Assembly (NCBI RefSeq): GCF_020177055.1
Contig: NZ_JAIQXT010000001.1
Location: 682,001-746,000 of the forward strand
Direction of reading: 5' to 3'
Source of the DNA: Sphingomonas sp. R647
Lineage (GTDB): Bacteria; Pseudomonadota; Alphaproteobacteria; Sphingomonadales; Sphingomonadaceae
DNA: 64,000 nucleotides
Shown here: positions 25,619 to 34,967 of the stretch, piece after piece
How the letters are laid out: each line of letters opens with the position of its first letter
How positions within the stretch are numbered: the stretch's first letter is position 1
Translations under genes and position numbers: made by a program
Notes under the pieces: model-generated
Seen by the model: the letters and a program-made list of their open reading frames with translations, nothing else
The model's database searches: none
What the model was told of the DNA's origin: nothing

Positions 25619-26608
25619 ATGGTTCGTTTGCTTCAACACCGCGCGCCAGATGGCGCGCGCCGGGTGATCGCCGCGACCGACGGCGCGGCGCGTTTCGTGC
25701 GCGGTTTCAGCGATGTTCGGAGCCTTGCGGAGGCGGCGATTGGGCGCGGGATTGGCCTTGCGGCGGCGCTAGAGGAAGCTGGCTTTGACGACGCTGTGGA
25801 TCTGGACGCCGCGGCTACGGCAGGCGAATTGCTCGCGCCCATCGACCATATCGACCCAGCCCATGTCGTGGTGACCGGCACCGGCCTCACCCATCTCGGC
25901 TCGGCAGAGGGGCGCGACAAGATGCACCGCGCCGCCGCTGCGGGCGAGAAGCTGACCGATTCCATGCGCATGTTCCTCGAGGGGCTGGAGGGCGGCAAGC
26001 CCGCGCCGGGCGCGGTCGGGCAACAGCCCGAATGGTTCTACAAGGGCGATGGCGCGCATCTGGTCGGCATCAGCGCGCCGCTGACGATGCCCGCCTTCGC
26101 GCAGGATGGCGGCGAGGAGCCGGAACTGGCCGGCATCTACCTGATCGGCCCCGACGGCACCCCGCACCGCATCGGCTTCTGCCTCGCCAACGAATTCAGC
26201 GACCATGTGACCGAGCGGCACAATTACCTGTGGCTCGCCCATTCGAAGCTGCGTCCGGCAGCGCTCGGGCCGGAATTGCTGGTCGGCGATCTGCCGCAGG
26301 ACGTGCGCGGGTCCAGCCGGATTATACGCGATGGCGCGGTGCTGTGGGAAAAGCCGTTCCTGACGGGCGAGGCCAACATGTCGCACAGCATCGCCAATCT
26401 GGAGCATCACCATTTCAAATATGCCGGATTCCGTCGCCCCGGCGATGTGCACGTCCACTTCTTCGGCACCGCGACCTTGTCGTTCAGTGACGGCATCGCG
26501 ACCCAGCCCGGCGATGTGTTCGAGATCGAGGCCGCGCCGTTTACGCTCCCGCTGCGCAACCCGCTGGCGCGTGCGGAGCCTGAGGCCGTGACGGTGCGCG
26601 CGCTGTGA
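25619..26608 (+). CDS. FAH-superfamily AraD1/GguC-type protein, probable 2-keto-3-deoxypentonate dehydratase
   Basis: A 329-aa protein of the fumarylacetoacetate-hydrolase superfamily, AraD1/GguC branch. The conserved region with GIYLIGPDGTPHRIGF, LANEFSDHVTERHNYLWLAHSKLRPAALGPEL and the final VHFFGTATLSF/GDVFEIEA are characteristic. Enzymes of this branch dehydrate 2-keto-3-deoxypentonates to 2-oxoglutarate semialdehyde in the non-phosphorylative pentose pathway. ATG 25619 has GGGAGAGG in front. It overlaps the sugar 1-dehydrogenase gene by 4 bp, and the arabonate dehydratase is encoded 5 kb on, which supports the pathway. Exact stereospecificity is inferred. Confidence 0.78.
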   Translation: MVRLLQHRAPDGARRVIAATDGAARFVRGFSDVRSLAEAAIGRGIGLAAALEEAGFDDAVDLDAAATAGELLAPIDHIDPAHVVVTGTGLTHLGSAEGRDKMHRAAAAGEKLTDSMRMFLEGLEGGKPAPGAVGQQPEWFYKGDGAHLVGISAPLTMPAFAQDGGEEPELAGIYLIGPDGTPHRIGFCLANEFSDHVTERHNYLWLAHSKLRPAALGPELLVGDLPQDVRGSSRIIRDGAVLWEKPFLTGEANMSHSIANLEHHHFKYAGFRRPGDVHVHFFGTATLSFSDGIATQPGDVFEIEAAPFTLPLRNPLARAEPEAVTVRAL

Positions 26609-27528
26609 CGATCCGGATCGCCCTGATCGGCCTCGGCAAGATCGCGCACGACCAGCACCTCCCCGCCATCGCCGCCGACCCGAACTTCACACTGGTCGCG
26701 ACCGCGAGCGCCGACGGCGCGGTGCTGGGCGGCGTCCCCGGCTTCGATAGCATCGAGGCATTGCTCGCGAGCGGGATCGCGGTCGATGCGGTCGCGGTGT
26801 GCACCCCGCCACAGGTGCGCCACCGCGTCGCCGCCACCGCGCTGCGCCACGGGCTGCACGTGCTACTCGAAAAGCCCCCGGCCGCCAGTCTGACCGAAGC
26901 AGCGGCACTGGAAGCACTGGCGGAGGAGGCGAAGGTGACGGTGTTCGCCGCCTGGCATTCGCGTTGCGCCGCCGGTGTGACGGAGGCGCGCGCATGGCTG
27001 GCGGGGCGCACCATCCTGCGCGGCACGATCACCTGGCGCGAGGATGTCCGCGTGTGGCATCCCGGCCAGCAATGGATCTGGCAACCCGGCGGGCTCGGCG
27101 TGTTCGATCCGGGGATCAACGCGCTGTCGATCGTGACCGAGATCTTGCCCGGCTCGCTGCTGCTGCGCGACGCGGAGCTGGAGGTACCGAGCAACCGCCA
27201 CGCCCCCATCGCCGCGCGCCTGACGCTCGAGACAGGCTGTGGCGCGCCGATCGACGCCGATTTCGACTTCCGCCAGACCGGCCCGCAAAGCTGGGATATC
27301 GAGATCGAGACCGCTGACGGCGCGCTACGGCTGGCACGTGGCGGGGCCGAGCTCACCCTGCCCGATGGCACGCGCAGCGGTGAGGATCGCGAATATCCCG
27401 CGCTCTACGCGCAGTTCACTCGGCTGATCGCTGCGGGCGCGAGCGACCTCGACACCACCCCCTTCCGCCTCGTCGCCGATGCGTTTCTGCGCGGGCGGCA
27501 CTGCGTGGTCGAACCGTTCGAGGAGTGA
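26605..27528 (+). CDS. Gfo/Idh/MocA oxidoreductase, D-galactose/L-arabinose 1-dehydrogenase-like
   Basis: A 307-aa NAD(P)-dependent dehydrogenase. The Rossmann motif IALIGLGKIAHDQHLPAI is at residues 4-21, LLEKPP (near residue 90) includes the catalytic Lys, and WHSR and the PGGLGVFDPGINAL segment are conserved. Length and these motifs match galactose 1-dehydrogenase, which also oxidises L-arabinose to L-arabinono-lactone, the first step of the non-phosphorylative pathway. GTG 26605 overlaps the previous gene by 4 bp. A lactonase was not found in the window. Downstream the locus is interrupted by two unlike genes. Confidence 0.82.
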   Translation: MTIRIALIGLGKIAHDQHLPAIAADPNFTLVATASADGAVLGGVPGFDSIEALLASGIAVDAVAVCTPPQVRHRVAATALRHGLHVLLEKPPAASLTEAAALEALAEEAKVTVFAAWHSRCAAGVTEARAWLAGRTILRGTITWREDVRVWHPGQQWIWQPGGLGVFDPGINALSIVTEILPGSLLLRDAELEVPSNRHAPIAARLTLETGCGAPIDADFDFRQTGPQSWDIEIETADGALRLARGGAELTLPDGTRSGEDREYPALYAQFTRLIAAGASDLDTTPFRLVADAFLRGRHCVVEPFEE

Positions 27529-27538
27529 GCCGGCAACG

Positions 27539-27571
27539 CCCCCTCCCTGCAATGGAGGGGGTGGGGGCAGG
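27539..27571. repeat. Partial CCCCTCCC-family palindrome
   Basis: CCCCCTCC and GGAGGGGG form a stem around CTGCAAT, followed by GTGGGGGCAGG. It looks like one end of the longer elements at 7771, 36883 and 60648. It marks the left edge of the low-GC gene pair. Confidence 0.5.
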
Positions 27572-27638
27572 CGACGAGAGCAGACTGTCAGCTAACGACT
27601 CCATTGCAGACATTCGTAGGGGCGTGCAGAGTCAGTCT

Positions 27639-28073
27639 ATGAGCGTCCACACCCGTCAGGATTTGGAGCGGCTGAGCCGGTTCACCCGCCAGAGGTTCAG
27701 TCACGCGCTCATGTCGGACATTAAATGGCGTAAGTTATTCGCGGCAGTGAATGACTCTGATTGGCAACCAAGCTTAGTGGTGATCAAGTTCGTTGACGCT
27801 AACGAACCCGAGCGACGGCACATGAGATGGCCCGGGGCGAATAGCTTTTGGAGTCCACCACAATGGGTCGATACGCCCGAGTTTGGACCCATCGAGCTTC
27901 GATCTATCGAGTGGTTGGTAATCCCCGCTACCGTAGTGACATGCAACTTAGCCGGGTTGGCGGAACAGGGAACGCCTCAGGATTTCACGACAATAAGGGC
28001 AGCGTTGGGGCGAGTTGGACAGTTCCCACTGGAAGACACGCCGGACGGCCTGAAAATCACGGGCTACCAATAA
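27639..28073 (+). CDS. DUF6678-like hypothetical protein
   Basis: A 144-aa protein with no signal peptide or membrane segment. The pattern of a KWRKLF start, a basic/acidic middle (VIKFVDANEPERRHMRWPG) and a closing GPIELRSIEWLVI resembles the DUF6678 family, whose function is unknown; this is recognition from memory. ATG 27639 is used, as upstream in-frame codons run through the repeat. Its base composition is visibly less GC-rich than the flanking sugar genes and it lies, with the next gene, inside the arabinose locus, which suggests later insertion. Confidence 0.55.
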   Translation: MSVHTRQDLERLSRFTRQRFSHALMSDIKWRKLFAAVNDSDWQPSLVVIKFVDANEPERRHMRWPGANSFWSPPQWVDTPEFGPIELRSIEWLVIPATVVTCNLAGLAEQGTPQDFTTIRAALGRVGQFPLEDTPDGLKITGYQ

Positions 28074-28154
28074 CGGCGGCCCATCCGCCTACCACCCAAT
28101 TCTCGCCCTACACGCGCCCGCCCGAAAGCAGACCCAAGAGAACTGCCAGAAAAT

Positions 28155-28760
28155 ATGACCGCCATTCCACCTCGCCAGATCCGCGCAGTCTTCAATTCGC
28201 GAACGATACGGGTCTACCAGGCTTACCGTGATGATATTGCTGACGCCGCACTGGCGAACGGAACTTTCGTGTCCCCGCCATTCAGCATGACACGGATGAC
28301 GTGGATCAAACCATCATTCCTCTGGATGATGTACCGTGCCGGGTGGGGCTTCAAGGATGCGGGACAAACGCGCATCCTTGCCATCGATATCACTCGGGAC
28401 GGGTTCGAGTGGGCATTGGCGCACGGCTGTTCAAGCCACCGCGACCCAAGCATGACCGACGACGAGTGGATACGGTTCAAGAAACGGCATCCCGTTCGGG
28501 TTCAATGGGACCCCGAACGCGACCTGTTACTTCGCCCCCTTCCGCACCGCTCGCTGCAAATGGGGCTCGAAAGCGAAGCGCTCGAACGATATGTCCGCGA
28601 CTGGATCGTCAGCATTGAAGACATTACGGCTCTTGCCCACGAAATGCATGGCTTGATCGATACGGGGAGTTTCGAACAGGCTGAGCGACTCCTTCCGATG
28701 GAAGAAGAGTATCTTGTCACGAAGCCAGAGCTTCTGGCGCTCATGGTGAACCCACATTAG
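28155..28760 (+). CDS. DUF4291 family protein
   Basis: A 201-aa protein whose start (IRAVFNSRTIRVYQAY) and central PPFSMTRMTWIKPSFLWMMYRAGW are diagnostic of DUF4291. The family is about 200 aa long, so it appears complete. No catalytic function is established; the conserved Arg, Tyr, Trp and Lys residues suggest nucleotide or nucleic-acid binding, which is speculation. It follows the DUF6678-like gene by 81 bp on the same strand, shares its lower GC content, and is followed by about 220 bp in which nothing was recognised before the arabinofuranosidase stop. Confidence 0.75.
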   Translation: MTAIPPRQIRAVFNSRTIRVYQAYRDDIADAALANGTFVSPPFSMTRMTWIKPSFLWMMYRAGWGFKDAGQTRILAIDITRDGFEWALAHGCSSHRDPSMTDDEWIRFKKRHPVRVQWDPERDLLLRPLPHRSLQMGLESEALERYVRDWIVSIEDITALAHEMHGLIDTGSFEQAERLLPMEEEYLVTKPELLALMVNPH

Positions 28761-28980
28761 TTGCAGGTCCGCCGACCAGCCAAGAAGCGAGTTAAAGCCC
28801 TTTCCTACAAGCCCCGACCCGCCATATCTGCAATGTCCGATGCCGAACGCGGACGCCCTTTTCGATTTTCATTGCGCAGCCTGCATCCCGCCCAAAGCTG
28901 ACAGAATAGCGTGCGTTGCCCGTAGCTTCGTCAGTTTCAGCTGCACCCGCCCCGCTTTTTCAGGAGCGACGGATGACAGA

Positions 28981-30597
28981 CTATTCCACGATCTCCAGCA
29001 TCGTCACCGACTTGGCCAGCAGACGCACCGTCACCGAGCTACCCGCGACCCGGCCTGCAATCGGCTGAGGCTTCACTGCATCGGGGGCGTCGAAGCTGTT
29101 CACCGCATTGACCTTCGCGGCCGTCAGCACGGTCCCGGCGGCAGACTTCGCCCTTACGCCCAGGATCTCCAGCCGGACCTCCGCCACACGCGCCGGATCG
29201 AGATTGACCAGCGACAGCCACAATTTCCCATCCACCGCGCGCACCGCCACCGCATCGACGCGTGGCAATGTCACCGCGCCCTCGCGATACTCGCCCGCGC
29301 CGAAGCTCACCGGCACCAGCGTCGCGTCCTGGAACGGCCGGTACATTTTGTGGATATGATAGGTGGGGGTCAGCACCATCTTTGGCCCGTCGGTCAGGAT
29401 CAGTGCCTGAAGGACGTTGACCATCTGCGCGATGTTCGCGCCCTGCACGCGATCGGCATGGCGGGCGAAGATGTTGAAGTTGAGCGCGGCGATGATCGCG
29501 TCGCGCAGCGAATTCTGCTGCTGCAGGAACCCCTCGGGCGTGCCGGGCAGCTTGGCCAGCCACACGCCCCATTCATCGACGATCAGCGGCACCTTCTTGT
29601 CGGGATCGTACTTGTCCATGATCGCCGAATGGCTACGAATGCGCTCGTCGATCAGCAGCGTGGACTGGATCAGCTCGGCATATTCCTTCTCGGCGAAATT
29701 GACCGAATCATAGACCGGCGGCCATTTCACCAGCGTGTAGCTGTGCAGCGAAAGCCCCTCGATGCTCCAGCTCCAGTCGCGGCCCTGCCACGCCTTCATC
29801 ACCCCTTCGGTATAGGCGGTATCGCCATCGCTGGGGCCGACCGCGACGCGCAGCATCTGGTCGGGATTCGGCAGCGGTGCCGACGGGTTGGCGGGGTTCG
29901 GGAAGCTCTGTTGCGCGGGGTTATAGTTGCGCGCGAAACGGGCGTAGCGCTTCAGCTCATCGGCATAATGTTCAGGCCGCATGTTGCCGCCACAGCCCCA
30001 GCTTTCGTTGCCGATGCCCAGAAAGCGGATCTTCCACGGTTCGGTCCGCCCGTTCGCCGCGCGCTCCTGCCCCGCCGTGTTGCGCGTGTCGGCGGTCATG
30101 TACGCGACCCAGTCGGCAGCCTCCTTGTAGCTGCCCGATCCGACATTGATCGACACGAACGCTTCGGCCCCGATCTGCTCGATAAAGTCGAAGAACTCGT
30201 GCGTTCCGAACGCGTTATTCTCGATCGCTCCGCCCCAGTTGGAATTGACCGTCACCCGCCGCTTGGCCGGATCGCCGATGCCGTCGCGCCAGTGATATTC
30301 GTCGGCGAAGCAGCCGCCGGGCCAGCGGACATTGGGGACGCTGATCTGCTTCAGCGCCGCGACCACATCACTGCGGATGCCGCGGACATTGGGGATCTTG
30401 GAGTCCGCCCCGACCCACACCCCGCCATAGATGCCGGTGCCGAGATGCTCGGCGAACTGGCCGAAGATATGGCGGTTGATCTTCGGCCCCGCCTTGTCCG
30501 CCTGAACCGTCACCGTGACCGGAGCCTCGGCCTGCTGCGCGAGGGCCGGGACTGCCGTGGCGAGGAGCGATCCTGCCAGCATGAAGTGCTTCATCAT
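28981..30597 (-). CDS. Alpha-L-arabinofuranosidase, GH51, exported
   Basis: A 538-aa glycoside hydrolase family 51 enzyme releasing terminal L-arabinose from arabinan or arabinoxylan. The signal peptide ends PALAQQ, then the N-terminal HIFGQFAEHLGTGIYGG motif, acid/base Glu198 (GIGNESWG) and nucleophile Glu342 (IVDEWGVW) on a TIM barrel, and a C-terminal beta-sandwich. Export to periplasm or surface is unusual for GH51, many members of which are intracellular. The start is the first of two adjacent ATGs after GGAGGGAGAGG; a longer frame to 30960 is not plausible. It is the third gene of the operon epimerase - arabonate dehydratase - GH51. Confidence 0.9.
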   Translation of the reverse strand: MMKHFMLAGSLLATAVPALAQQAEAPVTVTVQADKAGPKINRHIFGQFAEHLGTGIYGGVWVGADSKIPNVRGIRSDVVAALKQISVPNVRWPGGCFADEYHWRDGIGDPAKRRVTVNSNWGGAIENNAFGTHEFFDFIEQIGAEAFVSINVGSGSYKEAADWVAYMTADTRNTAGQERAANGRTEPWKIRFLGIGNESWGCGGNMRPEHYADELKRYARFARNYNPAQQSFPNPANPSAPLPNPDQMLRVAVGPSDGDTAYTEGVMKAWQGRDWSWSIEGLSLHSYTLVKWPPVYDSVNFAEKEYAELIQSTLLIDERIRSHSAIMDKYDPDKKVPLIVDEWGVWLAKLPGTPEGFLQQQNSLRDAIIAALNFNIFARHADRVQGANIAQMVNVLQALILTDGPKMVLTPTYHIHKMYRPFQDATLVPVSFGAGEYREGAVTLPRVDAVAVRAVDGKLWLSLVNLDPARVAEVRLEILGVRAKSAAGTVLTAAKVNAVNSFDAPDAVKPQPIAGRVAGSSVTVRLLAKSVTMLEIVE

Positions 30598-30619
30598 CCT
30601 CTCCCTCCGCTGCGTTCGG

Positions 30620-32410
30620 TCAGTGGTTGTCGCGCGGCAGGCCGCGGGTCTGGGCAATACGCTGATAGGCTTCGCTGCCCTCCAGGATCGCCCCGCCCTC
30701 CATCTGGCCAACCAGATTGCGCTGGATTTCCTGCCACGGGGTCTGCGACGCCGGGTAGGGAAAGCCACCCGCCGCCTCGAGCGCGCGGCGGCGCTCGGCC
30801 AGCTCGGCATCGGGGACCAGCATGTTGGCGGTCCCCGCGCGCAGGTCGACCCGCACCCGGTCGCCATCGCGCAGCAGCGCGAGGCCGCCCAGCGCCGCCG
30901 CCTCGGGCGAGGCATTGAGGATCGATGGGCTGCCGCTCGTCCCCGATTGCCGCCCATCACCCAGGCACGGCAGCGCGCGGATGCCGTTGGTGATCAGATA
31001 GTCGGGCGGCCGCATGTTCACGACCTCGGCCGCGCCGGGGTAGCCGATCGGCCCCGCCCCGCGCATGATCAGCAGCGTTTCCGGCGTGATGCCAAGGGCA
31101 GGATCATCGATCCGCTGGTGATAATCCTCCGGCCCGTCGAACACGACCACCGGTCCCTCGAACGCCTCCAGATCGTCAGGATTGGACAGGTAACGCGCGC
31201 GGAAATCGTCGGAGATCACGCTGGTCTTCATGATCGCCGAATCGAACAGGTTTCCGCGCAGCACGAGGAACCCGGCATCGCGCAGGATCGGATCCTCGAA
31301 CGGACGGATCACCCGCTCGTCCTCGATCGTGGCGTCGCGGCAATTCTCACCGATCGTCCGGCCATTGGCGGTCGGAGCATCCTCATGGATCAGCCCGTGG
31401 CGCATCAGCTGCGCAACCACCGCAGGCACCCCGCCGGCGCGGTAATAATCCTCGCCAAGATACTCGCCCGCGGGCTGGAGGTTGACCAGCAACGGCACGT
31501 CGCGCCCGATCGTCTGCCAGTCGTCGATCGGCAGCTCGACCCCGATATGGCGCGCAATGGCGGCGAGGTGGATCGGGGCATTGGTCGATCCGCCGATCGC
31601 GGTGTTGACCCGGATCGCATTGTGGAACGCTTGCCGCGTCAGCAGGTCGGAGGGCTTCATATCCTCCCGCACCATCTCGACGATGCGCAGGCCGGTGCGA
31701 TAGGCCACTTCCTGCCGGTCGCGATACGGCGCGGGGATCGCCGCCGATCCGGGCAGCGACATGCCCAGCGCCTCGGCGAGCGAGTTCATCGTCGTCGCGG
31801 TGCCCATGGTGTTGCAATAGCCGGTCGAGGGCGCGGAGGAGGCGACGAGGCGGATGAATTCGTCCGCATCGATCTCGCCAGCCGCCATCATCTCGCGCGC
31901 CTTCCACACGATCGTGCCCGACCCGGTGCGCTCGCCCTTGTGCCAGCCATTGAGCATCGGCCCGACCGACAGCGCAATGGCGGGGATGTTGACTGTCGCC
32001 GCCGCCATCAGGCACGCCGGCGTCGTCTTGTCGCAGCCGATCGTCAGAACCACCCCGTCGAGCGGGTAGCCGTACAGCAGCTCGACCAGCGCGAGATAGG
32101 CCAAGTTGCGGTCGAGCCCCGCAGTCGGGCGCTTGCCGGTTTCCTGGATCGGATGGACCGGAAACTCGATCGCAATCCCGCCCGCCTCGCGGATCCCCTC
32201 CCGCACCCGCTCGGCCAGCACGAGATGGTGGCGGTTGCACGGGCTGAGGTCCGATCCGGTCTGCGCGATGCCGATGATCGGCTTGCCCGAACGCAGCTCG
32301 TCAAGGCTGAGGCCGAAATTGAGGTAGCGCTCCAGATAGAGCGCGGTCATGTCGATATTGTCGGGGTTATCGAACCAGGCGCGCGAGCGCAGCGGTGTGT
32401 CGGTGGTCAT
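30620..32410 (-). CDS. L-arabonate dehydratase (IlvD/Edd family)
   Basis: A 596-aa member of the IlvD/Edd dehydratase family, which uses a [2Fe-2S] cluster. The three cluster cysteines are present: Cys58 ([10 protein letters not shown]), Cys126 (TIGCDKT) and Cys199 ([18 protein letters not shown]), matching pentonate dehydratases such as the Rhizobium L-arabinonate enzyme. It converts L-arabonate to L-2-keto-3-deoxyarabonate, between the 1-dehydrogenase and the AraD1-type enzyme encoded at 25-27.5 kb. It lies 8 bp after the epimerase gene and 22 bp before GH51, all on the minus strand. Other pentonates could also be used. Confidence 0.87.
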   Translation of the reverse strand: MTTDTPLRSRAWFDNPDNIDMTALYLERYLNFGLSLDELRSGKPIIGIAQTGSDLSPCNRHHLVLAERVREGIREAGGIAIEFPVHPIQETGKRPTAGLDRNLAYLALVELLYGYPLDGVVLTIGCDKTTPACLMAAATVNIPAIALSVGPMLNGWHKGERTGSGTIVWKAREMMAAGEIDADEFIRLVASSAPSTGYCNTMGTATTMNSLAEALGMSLPGSAAIPAPYRDRQEVAYRTGLRIVEMVREDMKPSDLLTRQAFHNAIRVNTAIGGSTNAPIHLAAIARHIGVELPIDDWQTIGRDVPLLVNLQPAGEYLGEDYYRAGGVPAVVAQLMRHGLIHEDAPTANGRTIGENCRDATIEDERVIRPFEDPILRDAGFLVLRGNLFDSAIMKTSVISDDFRARYLSNPDDLEAFEGPVVVFDGPEDYHQRIDDPALGITPETLLIMRGAGPIGYPGAAEVVNMRPPDYLITNGIRALPCLGDGRQSGTSGSPSILNASPEAAALGGLALLRDGDRVRVDLRAGTANMLVPDAELAERRRALEAAGGFPYPASQTPWQEIQRNLVGQMEGGAILEGSEAYQRIAQTRGLPRDNH

Positions 32411-32418
32411 CGGGAAAC

Positions 32419-33546
32419 TCAGCGGGTGGACAGGCGGTAGATCATGACGTGGCGATAGGGCTTGCCCGGATCGACGCGGGCCGAGGCGAAGGCGGGCTTG
32501 TTCGGCGCATCGGGAAATTTCTGCGGCTCCAGCGCAAGCCCATCGCCCATGCGATAGATACGCCCGCTGCGCCCCGCCGCCGTGCCATCGAGGAAATTGC
32601 CGCTGTAGAATTGCAGCCCCGGCTCGGTGCTCAGCACTTCCAGCACCCGGCCCGACACCGGATCCTCGAGCCGCGCGGCGAGCTGCGGCGTCGCGGTCTG
32701 GCCCTTGTCGAGTGCCCAGTTATGGTCATAGCCGCGCCCCGCGACGATCTGCGGATCGCGCCCGTCGCGCAGCCCTTCGGCGATCAGCCGGGGCTGGCGG
32801 AAATCGAACACGCCGCCCGCGACCGGCTTCAATTCGCCGGTCGGGATCAGCGCCGCATCGACAGGGGTGTAGGCGCGCGCCGGGATGGTCAGCAGCTGAC
32901 GCGACGTGCCCTCGGGCGCGCCGTCGCCGGCCATGTTGAACAGCGCGTGGTTGGTCATGTTGACGATGGTCGGCTTGTCGGTCGCCGCATCGAACTGGAT
33001 CGTCAGGTCGCCCGCATCGTCGAGCGTGTAGGTGATCGTGACTTCAAGCTTGCCCGGATAGCCCTGGTCGCCATCGGGGCTGGTCAGCGCCATGACGACG
33101 CGCGCGGTGGGGCCGCTCGACACCGACAAAATCCGCCAGTTGCGCTTGTCGAAGCCCTGGACGCCGCCGTGCAGCGAATTGGCCTTGTCATTCTGGGTCA
33201 GCTGATAGGCGCGACCATCGAGCGAGAAGCGTCCGCCGTCGATGCGGTTGGCGAAGCGGCCGACCGTGACGCCGAAATAGGCGGGCTTTGCCTCATATTC
33301 GGCGACGCTGTCATAGCCGAGCGTGACTTCCGCGGGTTTGCCAGCGCGGTCGGGCGCGACCAGCGATTGCAGTGTCGCGCCATAGGTGAGAATCCGCGCC
33401 GAAACGCCGCGATCATTCTTCAGCGTCACCGCCTCGACCAGCGTGCCGTCGGCCAGCTTCCCCGCTTCGCTGCGCACCGCGTCCGCAGCGAGCGCAGGGG
33501 TTGCCGACGCGCACAGTAACGCCGCGATCATCATCGCCTTCATCAT
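32419..33546 (-). CDS. Aldose 1-epimerase, exported
   Basis: A 375-aa galactose-mutarotase family enzyme with a signal peptide ([16 protein letters not shown]). Motifs: [21 protein letters not shown] with a catalytic His, [11 protein letters not shown] with the second His, and the acidic GLQFYSGNF end with a downstream Glu. It interconverts anomers of L-arabinose or galactose after their release in the periplasm. The start is the first of two ATGs following GGGGAG; the long upstream in-frame extension (to 33717) overlaps the divergent permease gene and is rejected. First gene of the minus-strand arabinose operon. Confidence 0.87.
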   Translation of the reverse strand: MMKAMMIAALLCASATPALAADAVRSEAGKLADGTLVEAVTLKNDRGVSARILTYGATLQSLVAPDRAGKPAEVTLGYDSVAEYEAKPAYFGVTVGRFANRIDGGRFSLDGRAYQLTQNDKANSLHGGVQGFDKRNWRILSVSSGPTARVVMALTSPDGDQGYPGKLEVTITYTLDDAGDLTIQFDAATDKPTIVNMTNHALFNMAGDGAPEGTSRQLLTIPARAYTPVDAALIPTGELKPVAGGVFDFRQPRLIAEGLRDGRDPQIVAGRGYDHNWALDKGQTATPQLAARLEDPVSGRVLEVLSTEPGLQFYSGNFLDGTAAGRSGRIYRMGDGLALEPQKFPDAPNKPAFASARVDPGKPYRHVMIYRLSTR

Positions 33547-33644
33547 CCCACTCCCCGTTCGCCGTCGCAGGATTGACGGTCGCAGCGCTTGCTTATACTC
33601 CGACAAAATAACGGGCAAGCAAATTGCCGGGCGTGGAGGGGATG

Positions 33645-34967
33645 ATGGCAGTTTCACCAGTCGGCGCGACGATTCCGCTTGGCGATGGGGCCGCGACGCG
33701 CAGCTACCGCCCGGCACTCACCCTGCTCGCCAGCCTGTTTTTCATGTGGGGGTTCATCACCGTCATCAACGGCACGCTGCTGCCGCATCTGCGCAGCGTG
33801 TTCGACCTCAACTACACCGAAACGACGCTGATCGAGAGCGTGTGGTTCATCGCCTATTTCATCGCGTCGATCCCCTCGGCGCGGCTGATCGAGCGGATCG
33901 GTTACCAAAAGTCGCTGGTCACCGGGCTGCTGATCATGGCCGCCGGGTCGCTCGGCATGATGCTGGCGGCGAGCATCCCGTCCTATGGCGTGACGCTGAC
34001 CATGTTGTTCGTGATCGCCAGCGGGATCACGCTGCTGCAGGTCGCGGCCAACCCCTATGTCGCGGTGATCGGGCCGGCCGAAACGTCATCCGCGCGACTC
34101 AATCTGGTGCAGGCGTTCAACTCGCTCGGCACCGTGCTCGCGCCGTTGTTCGGCGCCTATCTGATCCTTGGCCGATCGGTCGGCGGCACCGCCGAACAGG
34201 GCCGCGTGCTGACACAGGCGGAGCGGCTGGCGGACGCGCAGTCGGTGATCCTGCCCTATGGGCTGGTCGCACTGGTGCTGGTCATTCTTGCCCTGATCAT
34301 CGGGCGCTTCCCGCTCCCCGCAATGGGCAAGGCGACGGCGCGGATCAGCGATGGCGTGGCGAAGACCGGATCGGCCTGGAGCCGCTTCGTGACGCACCCG
34401 ATGTGGGCGCACCGCAACCTTGTCTGGGGCGTGCCTGCGATCTTCATTTATCTGATCGCGGAGATCGGCGTCGCCAATCTGTTCGTCAATTTCGTCGCGC
34501 AGCCCGAGATCGCCAACCTGACGACCGAGCAGGCGGGGCGGTATCTCACCCTGATGTGGCTGGGCATGATGGTCGGGCGGTTCGCGGGCGCCATTGCGAT
34601 GCGCTGGATCAAGGCGGAGACGCTGCTGGCGTGCTTCAGCGTCGGGGCGTTCATCGTCATGCTGGTGACGGTGTTCGCCGATGGTCCGGTGGCGATGTGG
34701 TCACTGATTCTGGTCGGGCTGTTCCACTCGATCATGTTCCCGACGATCTTCACGCTCGGGATCAAGGGGCTCGGCCGCTACACCGAGGAAGCCTCCGGGC
34801 TGCTGATCATGGCGATCGCCGGCGGTGCGCTGGTCGCGGCGCAGGGCTGGCTGGCCGACAGCTTCGGGTTGCAGATGTCGTTCCTGCTGACCGCCGTTTG
34901 TGAACTCTATGTGCTCTGGTACGCGCTATGGGGATCGAAGCCGCTGGCCGAGGGCGACGCCGCATGA
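33645..34967 (+). CDS. MFS sugar permease, FucP/GluP type
   Basis: A 440-aa, 12-segment major facilitator of the FucP family. The opening LASLFFMWGFITVINGTLLPHL and the VAANPYVAVIG segment near residue 125 are hallmarks, with a long loop in the middle. It imports a monosaccharide by proton symport, probably L-arabinose given the neighbours. ATG 33645 is chosen because GGAGG (33635-33639) is 5 bp away; an ATG 3 bp earlier and a TTG at 33624 are also in frame. It is divergent from the epimerase and overlaps the GH43 gene by 4 bp. Confidence 0.87.
   Translation: MAVSPVGATIPLGDGAATRSYRPALTLLASLFFMWGFITVINGTLLPHLRSVFDLNYTETTLIESVWFIAYFIASIPSARLIERIGYQKSLVTGLLIMAAGSLGMMLAASIPSYGVTLTMLFVIASGITLLQVAANPYVAVIGPAETSSARLNLVQAFNSLGTVLAPLFGAYLILGRSVGGTAEQGRVLTQAERLADAQSVILPYGLVALVLVILALIIGRFPLPAMGKATARISDGVAKTGSAWSRFVTHPMWAHRNLVWGVPAIFIYLIAEIGVANLFVNFVAQPEIANLTTEQAGRYLTLMWLGMMVGRFAGAIAMRWIKAETLLACFSVGAFIVMLVTVFADGPVAMWSLILVGLFHSIMFPTIFTLGIKGLGRYTEEASGLLIMAIAGGALVAAQGWLADSFGLQMSFLLTAVCELYVLWYALWGSKPLAEGDAA

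Noticed and set aside
27539..28980. Insertion sequence or prophage remnant at the low-GC gene pair
   Set aside because: No transposase, integrase or terminal inverted repeats were found; only composition and position suggest acquisition.
30598..30960. N-terminal extension of the GH51 frame to 30960
   Set aside because: It overlaps the arabonate dehydratase coding region and precedes a clear signal peptide and ribosome site at 30597.
28840..32440. Two long plus-strand frames (692 and 641 codons) opposite GH51 and arabonate dehydratase
   Set aside because: Shadows of two enzymes whose catalytic residues are all present on the minus strand.
33573..33599. TTGACG...TATACT promoter for the sugar permease
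   Set aside because: The spacing is only 15 bp and the region is also the divergent epimerase promoter; too weak to list.
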